Below, piece after piece: positions 1 through 8,905 of a DNA stretch of 64,000 bases. Within the stretch, counting starts at the first letter, position 1, and each line of letters opens with the position of its first letter. The notes under the pieces were generated by a model. The model ran no database searches. It was given only the letters and a program-made list of their open reading frames with translations, and was not told the DNA's origin. This DNA comes from an uncultured Bacilli bacterium. Lineage in GTDB: Bacteria > Bacillota_I > Bacilli_A > RF39 > UBA660. Both the position numbers and the translations under genes were made by a program. Location: NCBI GenBank assembly GCA_934085825.1, contig CAKOHR010000001.1, positions 310,001 to 374,000 on the forward strand. Direction: 5' to 3'.

Positions 1-40
1 GCTAAAAGATTATTCAGATTATAATGGAAAAATTTTGCTT

Positions 41-1336
41 TTAAAATTTGATGTTATTTTTTAAATATTTAAAATTAAGAAGTACTACAAATAAAATATT
101 TATTATTTCTGCTATAACTAAGCTGTAGATACCGATGTGGCAAAGAGATAAAATTGCCATAACTAAAAGTTTTAAAATAACTCCCCATAAAGTTATGTTC
201 ATAGTAATTTTAGCATAACCTAAGGCTTGAAGACTTGATGTAAGGACGCCTTCTAAGTAAAATAGTACAAAGAATGGAGCAAGTACTTTTATGTAATTAG
301 AACCACTTGTGGTATTATATAATGAAAATAATAATTTATCTCGGAATGTAAAAATGATAAATGAGAAGAATATACCTATTAAAAGAGCAAATAATATGCT
401 TTGGTGTATTCTTCTTTTTATCATTTTATTATTATTTTCACCATGAAATTTACTTATTTCAGGTAATAGTGATGTTGATATGGCAGCAATAAAGAAACCA
501 GGCATCGTAAGAAGTGCTAGCGAATAGGCATTATAAGCACCATATTCACGTAAAATATAGGAAGAGGGATAACCTGAAAATAAAAGTAAATTGGTAAGTA
601 TGATTGGTTCTAGAAAATATCCTATATTACCAATTATTCTACTTGATACAGTTGGCAGGGAAATATTAAGTATATCTTTGGTATGCTTTTTACTGGGAAG
701 TAAATTGGTGTTAAAATTAATATGTTTGGGAATAAAAAATAAAAATACAATAATAGAGGATATTTCTGATGCTATAGTTAAAAGTATTAAACCTATGACT
801 GCATGCATTACTGATTTTTTCATAAGAATTGGAAGTACTATAACTATTATAATGAGTCTAATAATTTGCTCAATTATATTACTTGTTGCATGTGGCATCA
901 TGTTTTGTTTGCCTGCAAAGTAGCCTTTTAAAACTGATGAAATTGATACAAAAGGTAAAGTCAGGGCAAAGGCAAGTAATATTGGTGATGCTAGTGGTTC
1001 TTTTAAAAGAGCAGTTGCTAGAAAATCACGTGTAAGTAATATAAGTAATATAAGTAAAAAATTAATAGATAAAATTAAAAAAGCTGCAGATGTAAGAATA
1101 CGTATGGAACGAGCTTTATTTTCTGAAACAAGTTTTGATATAGATATTGGTATGGCAAGTGTTGCAATTGTGAGTAAAAGAGAATATGTAGGAGCAGCAA
1201 TGGCATATAAGCTAATACCATATTCACCGATTATACGAGTGTAAATAACTTTGATAATAAAACCTAAGATTTTAGTTAAAAAACCACTACAAATAAGTAT
1301 TAATGTTGATTTTATGAATAAGTTTTTTTGTTTCAA
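41..1336 (-). CDS. SpoVB/MurJ-like polysaccharide (lipid II-type) flippase
   Basis: Polytopic membrane protein of about 431 residues, hydrophobic along its length with roughly 12-14 helices. The N-terminal stretch (an SGFLTKILGFI segment followed by RIIGEYGISLYAIAAP) is typical of the SpoVB/MurJ branch of the MOP exporter superfamily, which moves undecaprenyl-linked cell-wall or polysaccharide precursors across the membrane. A longer reading upstream is possible, but the TTG at 1336 is preceded by a strong AAGGAGAA ribosome site and gives the normal family N-terminus, so I chose it. It is divergent from the relA/spoT gene, with about 65 bp between starts. SpoVB proper is a sporulation protein in spore formers; here a general cell-wall role is as likely. 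Which substrate it moves cannot be read from sequence. Confidence 0.85.
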   Translation of the reverse strand: MKQKNLFIKSTLILICSGFLTKILGFIIKVIYTRIIGEYGISLYAIAAPTYSLLLTIATLAIPISISKLVSENKARSIRILTSAAFLILSINFLLILLILLTRDFLATALLKEPLASPILLAFALTLPFVSISSVLKGYFAGKQNMMPHATSNIIEQIIRLIIIVIVLPILMKKSVMHAVIGLILLTIASEISSIIVFLFFIPKHINFNTNLLPSKKHTKDILNISLPTVSSRIIGNIGYFLEPIILTNLLLFSGYPSSYILREYGAYNAYSLALLTMPGFFIAAISTSLLPEISKFHGENNNKMIKRRIHQSILFALLIGIFFSFIIFTFRDKLLFSLYNTTSGSNYIKVLAPFFVLFYLEGVLTSSLQALGYAKITMNITLWGVILKLLVMAILSLCHIGIYSLVIAEIINILFVVLLNFKYLKNNIKF

Positions 1337-1402
1337 ATGATATTCTCCTTTATTTAAATGTAAAAATGTTATATAATAAATATATGTTGGAGGGTGGTTA
1401 TT

Positions 1403-3526
1403 TTGCCAGATACAATTACATTTGATGAACTTGCATTGTCTCTTTCTAAAAGAGATGGTTTTGATACAATAAAAAAAGCATATGAATATGCTTATAATGA
1501 ACATAAGAAAATGAAAAGACTTACTGGTGATGATTTTATAACTCATCCTTTGGAAGTTACAAAAATACTTATGGAACTTAATGTTGATGATACAACAATT
1601 ATTGCAGCATTATTACATGAAGTTATTAACAATGGTTCAAAAACTTATGAAGATTTAGTAGAAGATTTTGGAGAAGATATAGCTAAAATTGTTTTAAGTG
1701 TGTCTAAAATTAATAAGTTAGAGCTTCCAGATAATAATGAATCGAGTGTTATATATTTAAGAAAGATATTAGTTGGTCTTGCTGAAGATGTAAGAGTTTT
1801 ATATATAAAGCTTGCAGATAGATTACATAATATGAGAACTAACTGGGCAATTAATCCTCAAAAACAAAAACAAAAAGCTGAAGAAACTATGTCTGTTTTA
1901 GTACCTATTGCTCATAGACTTGGTATTAATTCTATTAAAAGTGAACTTGAAAATTTATCACTATATTATTTAAAGCCTGATGTTTATAATGATATTTTAG
2001 AAAAACTAAATGAAACTGTGGATGAACTTAATGATTGTCTTGAAGAAATGAAAGAAAGTTTAATAGAACTTTTAACAGATGCTGGTATTAAGTTTGAAAT
2101 AAAGGGGAGAGTTAAAAGCGTATATAGTATTTATAATAAACTTTCTAATGGTAAAGAGTGGAATAAAATATATGATATATTAGCACTCCGTATATTTGTT
2201 GAAGAAGAATCTGAATGCTATCAAGTTATTGGTTTAATACATTCAAGATTTAGACCAATGCCAAAAAGATTTAAAGATTATATTGCTAGTCCCAAAGAAA
2301 ATATGTATCAATCACTTCACACCACAGTTTATGGAGTAGAAGGTCATGTTTTTGAGGTACAAGTTAGAACTTATGAAATGGATGAAATTGCTGAAAAAGG
2401 TATAGCAAGTCACTGGTCATATAAAGAAAAAGGTACTAAGAAAATTCAAAGTGTCATGGAACAAAAACTGGAAATGTTTAGAAATGTTATTGAAGCAAGT
2501 CATAATGTTACTGATGCTGATTTTGAAAGCACTATTAATAGTGATATCTTTAGTGATTTAATTTATACTTATACTCCGAAAGGTGATGTTGTAGAACTTC
2601 CAATAGGTTCTACTCCGATTGATTTTGCGTATAGAATCCATTCTCATGTTGGAGATACAACGGTTGGTGCTATTGTAAATGATCAAATTGTGCCACTTTC
2701 ATATGAACTTAAAAATGATGATGTTGTTAATATTAAAACTAATAATAATAGTGGACCTAATAAAGATTGGCTTTCATTTGTTAAAACTAGTCAAGCTAAA
2801 AATAAAATAAAAGCTTATTTTAGTAAACAAGATAAAGAACAATATATTGCTAAGGGTAAGAGTATTCTTGAAGCAGAACTTAGAAAAAGAAAATTATCAT
2901 TTAATGAAGTTTTAAATAGTGAAGCTATAGAAAAGTTAATTAAAGATTTGAAAATGAAAGATATGGATGAAATATATCTAAGTATTGGTTCTTTACGATT
3001 TACTGCAAGTTATATTATTAATTTAACTAAAGAAGATAAACATGCAGTAGATGATGCTTTATTTGAAAGAAAAATTATTACACCAAAAATTAATTATAAA
3101 AGTGATATTTTAGTTGAAGATATACCTGATATTATGGTTAATATTGCTAAGTGTTGTTTGCCAATTAAAGGCGATGAAATTGTTGGGTATATTACTAAAG
3201 GACAAGGTATTAGTGTTCATAAAAAGGGATGTAGTAATGTGCCAGATAATGAAAGAGTTGTTAGTGTTTCATGGAATATGAATGCTAGTAATTATTATTT
3301 TACTAATATTTATGTTTTTGCTAGTGCAGGTTTTGATTTACTTGTTAATGTTATAACTGAAGTTGGAAAAATGGGCTGTATTGTAAGAAAATGTAATACT
3401 AAAGAGCTTGATAATAAAACTGTTTATGAACTTAATATTAGAATAAAAGATAAAGATGAGTTAGAAAAGATTATTAAGAATATTAGAAAGATACATAATG
3501 TTATAGATGCAAAGGATGAAATATAA
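1403..3526 (+). CDS. relA: Long RelA/SpoT homologue, (p)ppGpp synthetase with degenerate hydrolase site
   Basis: Makes the stringent-response alarmone (p)ppGpp. Domain order: HD hydrolase (about 25-175), synthetase (about 230-360), TGS (about 390-450), Cys-containing helical/CC region (CCLPIKGDEIVGY, about 580) and C-terminal ACT (about 635-707). The synthetase is intact, with RFKDYIASPKENMYQSLHTT and EVQVRT. In the HD domain the first His (THPLEV), the second His and the late Asp (KLADRLHNMRT) remain. However the usual LLHDVVED is LLHEVINN, so the metal Asp became Glu and the catalytic Glu-Asp pair became Asn-Asn (about residues 73, 76, 77). A net synthetase is therefore likely. TTG 1403 is chosen because GGAGG lies 9 nt upstream; GTG 1394 overlaps that site. 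Its stop overlaps the dtd start. Confidence 0.93.
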   Translation: MPDTITFDELALSLSKRDGFDTIKKAYEYAYNEHKKMKRLTGDDFITHPLEVTKILMELNVDDTTIIAALLHEVINNGSKTYEDLVEDFGEDIAKIVLSVSKINKLELPDNNESSVIYLRKILVGLAEDVRVLYIKLADRLHNMRTNWAINPQKQKQKAEETMSVLVPIAHRLGINSIKSELENLSLYYLKPDVYNDILEKLNETVDELNDCLEEMKESLIELLTDAGIKFEIKGRVKSVYSIYNKLSNGKEWNKIYDILALRIFVEEESECYQVIGLIHSRFRPMPKRFKDYIASPKENMYQSLHTTVYGVEGHVFEVQVRTYEMDEIAEKGIASHWSYKEKGTKKIQSVMEQKLEMFRNVIEASHNVTDADFESTINSDIFSDLIYTYTPKGDVVELPIGSTPIDFAYRIHSHVGDTTVGAIVNDQIVPLSYELKNDDVVNIKTNNNSGPNKDWLSFVKTSQAKNKIKAYFSKQDKEQYIAKGKSILEAELRKRKLSFNEVLNSEAIEKLIKDLKMKDMDEIYLSIGSLRFTASYIINLTKEDKHAVDDALFERKIITPKINYKSDILVEDIPDIMVNIAKCCLPIKGDEIVGYITKGQGISVHKKGCSNVPDNERVVSVSWNMNASNYYFTNIYVFASAGFDLLVNVITEVGKMGCIVRKCNTKELDNKTVYELNIRIKDKDELEKIIKNIRKIHNVIDAKDEI

Positions 3527-3960
3527 TGAAAGTTGTTGTACAAAGAAGTAAAAAAAGTAGTGTAAGTGTAGATGGTAAACTTATTAATGAAATAGATAAA
3601 GGAATGGTTTTACTGGTTTCATTTACTCAAGGGGATAGAGAAGAAAATATTTTGAAAATGGTTAAAAAAATAGCTAATTTAAGAATATTTGATGATGATG
3701 ATGGGGTTATGAATAAGTCTATTTTGGATGCTGGTGGTGAAATTTTGTCAATATCACAATTTACTTTATATGCTGATACATTAAAAGGTAATAGGCCTTC
3801 TTATATAAAAGCTTTAAATGGAAAAGAAGCAATTAAGTTATATGAAAGGTTTAATGAAGAGATGAATAAATTAGTTCCAATAAAACCTGGGGTTTTTGGA
3901 GCTGAAATGATTTTAAATATTACTAATGATGGACCAATTACAATAATTATGGAGTTTTAA
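3526..3960 (+). CDS. dtd: D-aminoacyl-tRNA deacylase
   Basis: Cytosolic proofreading enzyme that hydrolyses D-aminoacyl-tRNAs (and Gly-tRNA-Ala) after mischarging. The protein has the normal length of 144 residues and shows both family signatures: SQFTLYA near residue 84 and the Gly-cisPro loop NDGPITI near residue 135. The start codon overlaps the relA stop (TAATG), and its own stop overlaps the gtrA start in the same way, so the three genes look translationally coupled. relA next to dtd is a common Bacilli arrangement. Confidence 0.96.
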   Translation: MKVVVQRSKKSSVSVDGKLINEIDKGMVLLVSFTQGDREENILKMVKKIANLRIFDDDDGVMNKSILDAGGEILSISQFTLYADTLKGNRPSYIKALNGKEAIKLYERFNEEMNKLVPIKPGVFGAEMILNITNDGPITIIMEF

Positions 3961-4352
3961 TGAAAATTTTAAATAAGTATAAAACTTTGATTACTTATTT
4001 AATATCGAGTCTTTTATCTTTTGGGGTAGACTTACTTTGTTTTAGCATTCTTTTATATTTTCTACAAAATATTCTTATTTCTTCATATATAGCAAGGTTT
4101 ATATCTAGCATATTTAATTATATTATAAATAAGAAATTAGTTTTTAAAAATGATCAAAAAAGAAATTTTAAAGCATTAAGTGAATATTTTATTTTAGTGG
4201 TTGTTAATATAACTATATCTGGAACTTTGGTTACTAAAATATATAAATATATTCATTTTAATGTAACGTTTATAAAAGCTTTAGTTGATTGTTTAATATT
4301 TATAATTAATTATTTTTTACAAAAATTTGTTATATTTAAAAAGGCAAGCTAG
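3960..4352 (+). CDS. GtrA-family membrane protein
   Basis: Small integral membrane protein of 130 residues with four predicted helices and the GtrA/DPMS layout, including FISSIFNYIINKKLVFKN between helices 2 and 3 and FLQKFVIFK at the end. GtrA proteins are thought to help flip polyprenyl-linked sugars for cell-surface glycosylation; the substrate here is unknown. It begins inside the dtd stop codon and ends in a hairpin that also serves the convergent tmcAL gene, with a 4-bp overlap of coding ends. Confidence 0.88.
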   Translation: MKILNKYKTLITYLISSLLSFGVDLLCFSILLYFLQNILISSYIARFISSIFNYIINKKLVFKNDQKRNFKALSEYFILVVVNITISGTLVTKIYKYIHFNVTFIKALVDCLIFIINYFLQKFVIFKKAS

Positions 4353-4371
4353 TTTTTAATAACTGGCTTGC
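4344..4371. terminator. Bidirectional terminator between gtrA and tmcAL
   Basis: Near-perfect 11-bp stem, 4344-4354 with 4361-4371, flanked by an A-run on the left and a T-run on the right, so it can end transcription from both sides. It overlaps the ends of both coding regions. Confidence 0.8.
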
Positions 4372-5443
4372 TTTTTAATTCAAATTCGTAAGTATTAGTA
4401 TTATTTATTAAATCATATATTAGACTTGCTTTTAGTTCATAGTTATGTATTAAAGTGTTTTTAAAGTTTATTTTAGTTTCTAATTTTTGAAGATAATTTC
4501 TTCCAGTTAAATCAAAACCTAAGACTTTTAAATAATCATTATTCTCTAAGTTGTCTTCTTTTTTTAAACCTATTAAAATATGAATAAACATTCGATTTAA
4601 TTTGTTATATGTGTATCTTTTGGTTTTAATTTTATTTATAAAATCTTCTAGATTTGTTGAACTGTTAATGTTTTTCTTTAGTCTATATTCTAAACCTTCA
4701 TCAACATCTAGATAGGTATTTAAATTGTTATCAGTTATTATTTTACTTTTTAATAATTTAAAATAAATATCGGGATTTGGTTTTTCTAAATTATCTTTTA
4801 TATGCTCTGGAAGATATTTATTTATATCTTGATTTTCTTTTAGTTTATTTCTAATATTGGATGCGCTAATTATATCTTCATTACTTGCTATGTCATGGTA
4901 ATTACTTGTTCTTTTAATACATATTGGTTCAATTGCAAAATTATTTTTTATAATAGCTTTAATGTAGGAAATTCCTAGTAAATCATTTGGGCTGTATAGA
5001 AAATCTTCACCGGTAGCTTTAGCTAGTGCTGTTGGATAATTTAATCCTGTTTTTAAATATGTTTTAACTAAAGAATCAAATTCAGGATTTAATTGTTTTT
5101 GAGCTAGTTTTTTTAATAAATTTATATCGTTACATTCACTACCAAAAATAATTTTATTAACATTTAATTTATTTAAAAGTTTAATACTCATAGTTGCAAA
5201 AGTATCTGCAGATTGAGTTCCATATACAAAGGGAAGCTCAACTATAATATTAATACCATATTCTAAAGCAATCTTAGTTTTATTTTCTTTGGAAAGTAAT
5301 GATATTTCACCTCTTTGTAAAAAATAACCATTTAAAATTAAAATAATTATTGAATCTGGATATAACTTTTTAATTTGCTTTAAATGATATAAATGTCCAT
5401 TATGAAAAGGATTATATTCTGTGATTATGCCAATTATGTTCAT
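4349..5443 (-). CDS. tmcAL: tRNA(Met) cytidine acetate ligase (YlbM family)
   Basis: Catalyses acetate- and ATP-dependent N4-acetylation of the wobble C34 of elongator tRNA-Met, improving AUG reading. The nucleotidyltransferase-like N-terminus carries GIITEYNPFHNGHLYHL (residues 4-20) and the downstream NGYFLQRGE and SASNIRNKL motifs of the family. ATG 5443 is preferred over the in-frame ATG 5455 because the GAGG ribosome site lies between them. The gene begins next to the thioesterase stop. In Bacillus subtilis ylbM neighbours ylbL and ylbJ; here those two lie about 10 kb to the right, which suggests the accessory block was inserted into or rearranged around an ancestral cluster (inference). 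Confidence 0.92.
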   Translation of the reverse strand: MNIIGIITEYNPFHNGHLYHLKQIKKLYPDSIIILILNGYFLQRGEISLLSKENKTKIALEYGINIIVELPFVYGTQSADTFATMSIKLLNKLNVNKIIFGSECNDINLLKKLAQKQLNPEFDSLVKTYLKTGLNYPTALAKATGEDFLYSPNDLLGISYIKAIIKNNFAIEPICIKRTSNYHDIASNEDIISASNIRNKLKENQDINKYLPEHIKDNLEKPNPDIYFKLLKSKIITDNNLNTYLDVDEGLEYRLKKNINSSTNLEDFINKIKTKRYTYNKLNRMFIHILIGLKKEDNLENNDYLKVLGFDLTGRNYLQKLETKINFKNTLIHNYELKASLIYDLINNTNTYEFELKSKPVIKN

Positions 5444-5454
5444 GTTTTGCCTCA

Positions 5455-5802
5455 TTATATATAAAAGTAAGTTCCAGTCATAGTAGCTACTAATTTGTTT
5501 TCATCATTTCTTATTTCTGATTCCAATATACATGTACTTTTGCCATTTTTAATTACTTTGCATGTAGCAATTAGATATTTTCCTTGCCCTGGTGATAGAA
5601 AATTAATTGATGAATCCAAGGTAACTGCATTTCTACCTAGAGATTTACATTTTAATCCCATTACAGTGTCTCCGATGGTAAATATTAAACCTCCATGTAC
5701 TATATGAAAAGGATTTAAAGTGTTTTCTTTAATTTCTACTTTAACCTTTATTTCATCATCATTTATTATCTCAATATTGTTATAATTTATAAAATCTTTC
5801 AT
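5455..5802 (-). CDS. PaaI-type hotdog-fold thioesterase
   Basis: Protein of 115 residues with the single hotdog fold of the PaaI/4HBT family: NPFHIVHGGLIFTIGDTVMG (residues 31-50) is the classic active-site helix region, followed by VTLDSSINFLSPGQGKYL. Such enzymes hydrolyse acyl- or aryl-CoA thioesters; the natural substrate is not predictable. The stop overlaps the first possible ATG of tmcAL, so the two genes are probably one transcript. Its upstream region is shared with the divergent miaA gene. Confidence 0.85.
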   Translation of the reverse strand: MKDFINYNNIEIINDDEIKVKVEIKENTLNPFHIVHGGLIFTIGDTVMGLKCKSLGRNAVTLDSSINFLSPGQGKYLIATCKVIKNGKSTCILESEIRNDENKLVATMTGTYFYI

Positions 5803-5853
5803 TTTTTTCGCCTCATTTAGAATTATACCATTTAAAAATTGTGAAGTAAATGA

Positions 5854-5859
5854 TATAAT
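5854..5859 (+). promoter_or_regulatory. -10 box close to the miaA start
   Basis: A perfect TATAAT lies only 9-10 nt before the first ATG of miaA and no Shine-Dalgarno sequence is present. If used, the mRNA would be leaderless or carry a leader of just a few bases. The -35 region is weak (TTTAAA). Confidence 0.45.
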
Positions 5860-5868
5860 GTAGTAGTG

Positions 5869-6765
5869 ATGTTTATGAAAATATTTATTATGGGACCTAC
5901 GGGAGTGGGAAAAACTAAATTAAGTATTGCTTTAGCTAAAGAGTTTGATGCTTATGTAATAAATTGTGATGCAGTGCAGGTTTATAAAGAACTTAATATT
6001 GGAAGTGCTAAAGTAACGGAAGAAGAAAAATGTGGAATTAAACATTTTCTATTTGATATAAAAGAGCCTGATCAAGAATATAATGTAAAGGATTATCAAA
6101 AAGATTTAAGAGAGTTATTTGATAAATATAAAGATAAAAATTTAGTTATTGTTGGAGGAACAGGTCTTTATGCTACAGCGGGGGCTTATGATTATAGGTT
6201 TTATGAAGATGATAATGATGTAGATTATAGTGAGTATTCTTTAGATTTACTTTATGATTTAGCTTTAAAAAAAGATAAGAGTTGTAATATAGATAGAAAT
6301 AATCGAGTAAGACTTGAAAGATTTTTGAAGAAGAATATTACAGAAAAGGTTGAACCCGTTTTATTATATAAAGATTCTGTATTTATTGGTCTTACTACAG
6401 AAAGAAGTAAGCTTTATGATATTATAAATAATAGAGTTGATAAAATGATTGAAAATGGTTTAGTTAATGAAGTTAAAGATCTTTATAGTAAATATTCAGA
6501 TAGTTTAATATTAAAAAGAGCTATTGGTTATAAAGAAATAATAGATTATTTAAATAATAAAATTACGTTAGATGAAGCTATAGAGTTAGTTAAGAAAAAT
6601 AGTAGACATTATGCTAAAAGACAATATACATGGTTTAATAATAAAATGGATATAAAATGGTTTATGGTTAATTTTGATGATTTTAGTAAAACAATAGAAG
6701 AAATAAAGAATTATGTAGGTGGTAGAAATGAGAAAAAAGAAAAGTCTGTTAATAGTGTGGATTAG
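5869..6765 (+). CDS. miaA: tRNA dimethylallyltransferase
   Basis: Transfers the dimethylallyl group to N6 of A37 in tRNAs reading UNN codons. It has the P-loop GPTGVGKT (about residues 8-15), the substrate-binding DAVQVYKELNIGSAK segment and VGGTGLYA. Length is about 298 residues, normal for the family. Possible starts are GTG 5866, ATG 5869 and ATG 5875; none has a ribosome site, consistent with a near-leaderless mRNA. The 3' end overlaps the next gene by 38 bp. Confidence 0.94.
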   Translation: MFMKIFIMGPTGVGKTKLSIALAKEFDAYVINCDAVQVYKELNIGSAKVTEEEKCGIKHFLFDIKEPDQEYNVKDYQKDLRELFDKYKDKNLVIVGGTGLYATAGAYDYRFYEDDNDVDYSEYSLDLLYDLALKKDKSCNIDRNNRVRLERFLKKNITEKVEPVLLYKDSVFIGLTTERSKLYDIINNRVDKMIENGLVNEVKDLYSKYSDSLILKRAIGYKEIIDYLNNKITLDEAIELVKKNSRHYAKRQYTWFNNKMDIKWFMVNFDDFSKTIEEIKNYVGGRNEKKEKSVNSVD

Positions 6766-7945
6766 TACATTTATTTTATTTACTAGTTTAGTATTTTTTG
6801 TAATTGGATGTCATAGTGATTATTTAGTTAGAAATATATTTAAATATTTAGCTTTAGTTGTTTTAATAATTAGTTTTATTACTTTATTAATAGGAATACG
6901 TTATTTAATTAAATATAAAAGAAGAAGAGGTTTTAAAAAGGTTAAAACAATAATTATTTCAATATTGGTATCTCTTTATATGGTTGGTTGTTCATCTTTT
7001 CTTTTTATTTTGTATGGGCCTTATAAAGGTTTTAAAAACTGGCTTATTACTACAGCGATGGCTACGATGCATCATCAACATTATTGTAAATGGTTTTATG
7101 ATATAGATGAAATTAATAAAGTTTTAGGTAGTAATTATATTGATGATGGTGGTAGAGAAACTGATCCTTCGTTAGTTAATCATGAAGAAACTACTCATTA
7201 TAAAAATAAGTATGAAAAAGAAATTTTAGATAGAAAAAAAGGACAAACTTATAAAGTTGTTAATTTTGAAGTAAATGGTTGTAAGGCTTATTTAGGGGTA
7301 GTTTATGATCCTAGTAAAGTTAGTGTGGGGTATTCAAAATGGCTTGGCAAAAGTGGTCAATATATTTATGATATGGCTAAAGAACAAAATTCTGTATTAA
7401 CTATTAATGGTGGAGGTTTTAAAGATACAAATTATAATAGTAATGGTGCTGATCCAATCGGGGTTACTATTGCAAATGGTAAAGTTATTACTGATTATCC
7501 AACTGGGGGATCAACATTTGGTATAATAGGTTTTAATAAAGATGATACTTTAGTTCTTCTTAGAAATACTAGCGCAAGTAGAGCTATAAGTGCTGGAATT
7601 AGAGATGCTGTTACTATGGGGCCTTTTCTAATTGTTAATGGTCAGAAGTCATTTACACAAGGTAATGGCGGTTGGGGTTATGCTGCTAGAACGGCGATTG
7701 GTCAAAGAAAAGATGGTATTGTTTTATTCTTAGTTGTTGATTCAAATGCTACTCGTAGTAAAGGAGCTTCAATGAAAGATTTAGTGGATATTATGGATAG
7801 ATATGGTGCTGTTAATGCTGCTAATTTAGATGGTGGTACTTCAAGTGTTATGGTTGTGGAAGGAAAAATGATAAATGATCCAATTGATTCAGCCTTAAGA
7901 CATCGTACTAGAGGTATACCAACAATCTTTAAAGTTGTAGAATAG
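6728..7945 (+). CDS. Membrane-anchored phosphodiester glycosidase (NAGPA domain)
   Basis: About 405 residues. Three N-terminal hydrophobic segments (roughly 8-28, 33-55 and 72-95) precede an extracytoplasmic domain. The domain matches the NAGPA/phosphodiester glycosidase family: NGGGFKDTNYNSNGADPIG, TMGPFLIVNGQ, YAARTAIGQRKDGIVLFLVVD and AANLDGGTSSVMVVEG. Members cleave sugar-phosphate or glycan linkages in envelope polymers, so an exopolysaccharide or teichoic-acid role is plausible. ATG 6728 follows AGGTGGTAG and lies inside the miaA 3' end. A strong terminator follows. Confidence 0.87.
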   Translation: MRKKKSLLIVWISTFILFTSLVFFVIGCHSDYLVRNIFKYLALVVLIISFITLLIGIRYLIKYKRRRGFKKVKTIIISILVSLYMVGCSSFLFILYGPYKGFKNWLITTAMATMHHQHYCKWFYDIDEINKVLGSNYIDDGGRETDPSLVNHEETTHYKNKYEKEILDRKKGQTYKVVNFEVNGCKAYLGVVYDPSKVSVGYSKWLGKSGQYIYDMAKEQNSVLTINGGGFKDTNYNSNGADPIGVTIANGKVITDYPTGGSTFGIIGFNKDDTLVLLRNTSASRAISAGIRDAVTMGPFLIVNGQKSFTQGNGGWGYAARTAIGQRKDGIVLFLVVDSNATRSKGASMKDLVDIMDRYGAVNAANLDGGTSSVMVVEGKMINDPIDSALRHRTRGIPTIFKVVE

Positions 7946-7968
7946 TTTATGATGACTATTCTTTTTTT
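7940..7968 (+). terminator. Terminator after the glycosidase gene
   Basis: Stem 7940-7946 pairs with 7955-7961 (GAATAGT/ACTATTC) and is followed directly by seven or more T residues. Confidence 0.85.
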
Positions 7969-7997
7969 TAGAATAATACTGTATAAATACTAAAATA

Positions 7998-8905
7998 GTA
8001 CCATTTTGATATTTACATAGTTTCCTTTTTGTAGTAAACTTAAAAAGTAAGATAGATTATACATGATATGACAAATTTTTTATATTAAGTTTGGTATGAT
8101 TAATAAAAAGGATGGTAATGCATGAAAAAACATAAGAAATTATTTATAATTCTAGGTGTTGTTTTATCTATAACAATTGGTTTGATGTTTGTTATGAGTT
8201 CAAAAAAAGATGATTTTTATAAAGAGAATACTGAAACTAAAATTGTAAAAAGAGGAAATACAATATCAATGATGCTTGAAACAGAAGCTGGTTCAGGAAA
8301 CTATGAAATGACAACACAAAGTGAGTGGCCAACCGATGGATATACATTTAATTCAACGCTTTCAAAATGTGAAAATGGTGGAGAATTATCATGGGATGAT
8401 ACAAATAAAAAAGTATATATGAGTGGTAATTTGTCAGATAAGTGCTATGTGTATTTTGATAAAAAGCCAACATTGTTAGCAGATTATGTAAAATCATTAT
8501 ATGCTGATACACAAGGAAATAATAATATTTATTATCATGATGGTAGTATTAAAGATAGTAATGGAAATGTAATTGACGCAGGAGATAATTCATACAGATA
8601 TTCTGGTACAAATAATGATGTAAATAATTTTGTATGTTTTGATGGTAGTGATTGTAATAATGAAAAAAATCTCTATAGAATAGTGGGAGTATACGAAAAT
8701 ACAAAGGTTAAATTATTAAAATATGAATATGCCACAACTGATGAAGTAGGTAAAGATAATAATGCTGGTACATTCAGTAAAAGTAACTATCCTAATTATG
8801 ATGGAACACTAGAAACTATCCCAAAATTTTCTTGGGCAGCATCAGCCAGCAGTACCGTAGCTATGCTTAGCAATTATAGAGTAATTTTTACGGCTCCAAC
8901 TCCAG
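7998..8905 (+). repeat. Long direct repeat, copy 1 (promoter plus 5' half of surface gene)
   Basis: About 908 bp that I read as identical to 11017-11924 apart from two base changes near 8023-8024. It covers the putative operator, promoter, ribosome site and the first 261 codons. Identity stops abruptly at codon 262. The offset between copies is a constant 3019 bp. Confidence 0.9.
7999..8017 (+). promoter_or_regulatory. Shared upstream block A (candidate operator), surface gene 1
   Basis: Matches 18 of 19 bases with the block at 39187-39205, beside the Arc-like regulator gene. It starts 123 bp before the ATG here and before the twin at 11141, and 120 bp before the ATG at 39307. A second shared block (8052-8081) ends in TGACAAATTTTTT and probably marks the promoter region. 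Confidence 0.55.

Noticed and set aside
2..64. Possible 3' end of a gene entering from the left, ending at 62-64
   Set aside because: Only 20 codons are visible (ending LLLKFDVIF), with no recognisable motif and an overlap with the flippase gene; too little to call.
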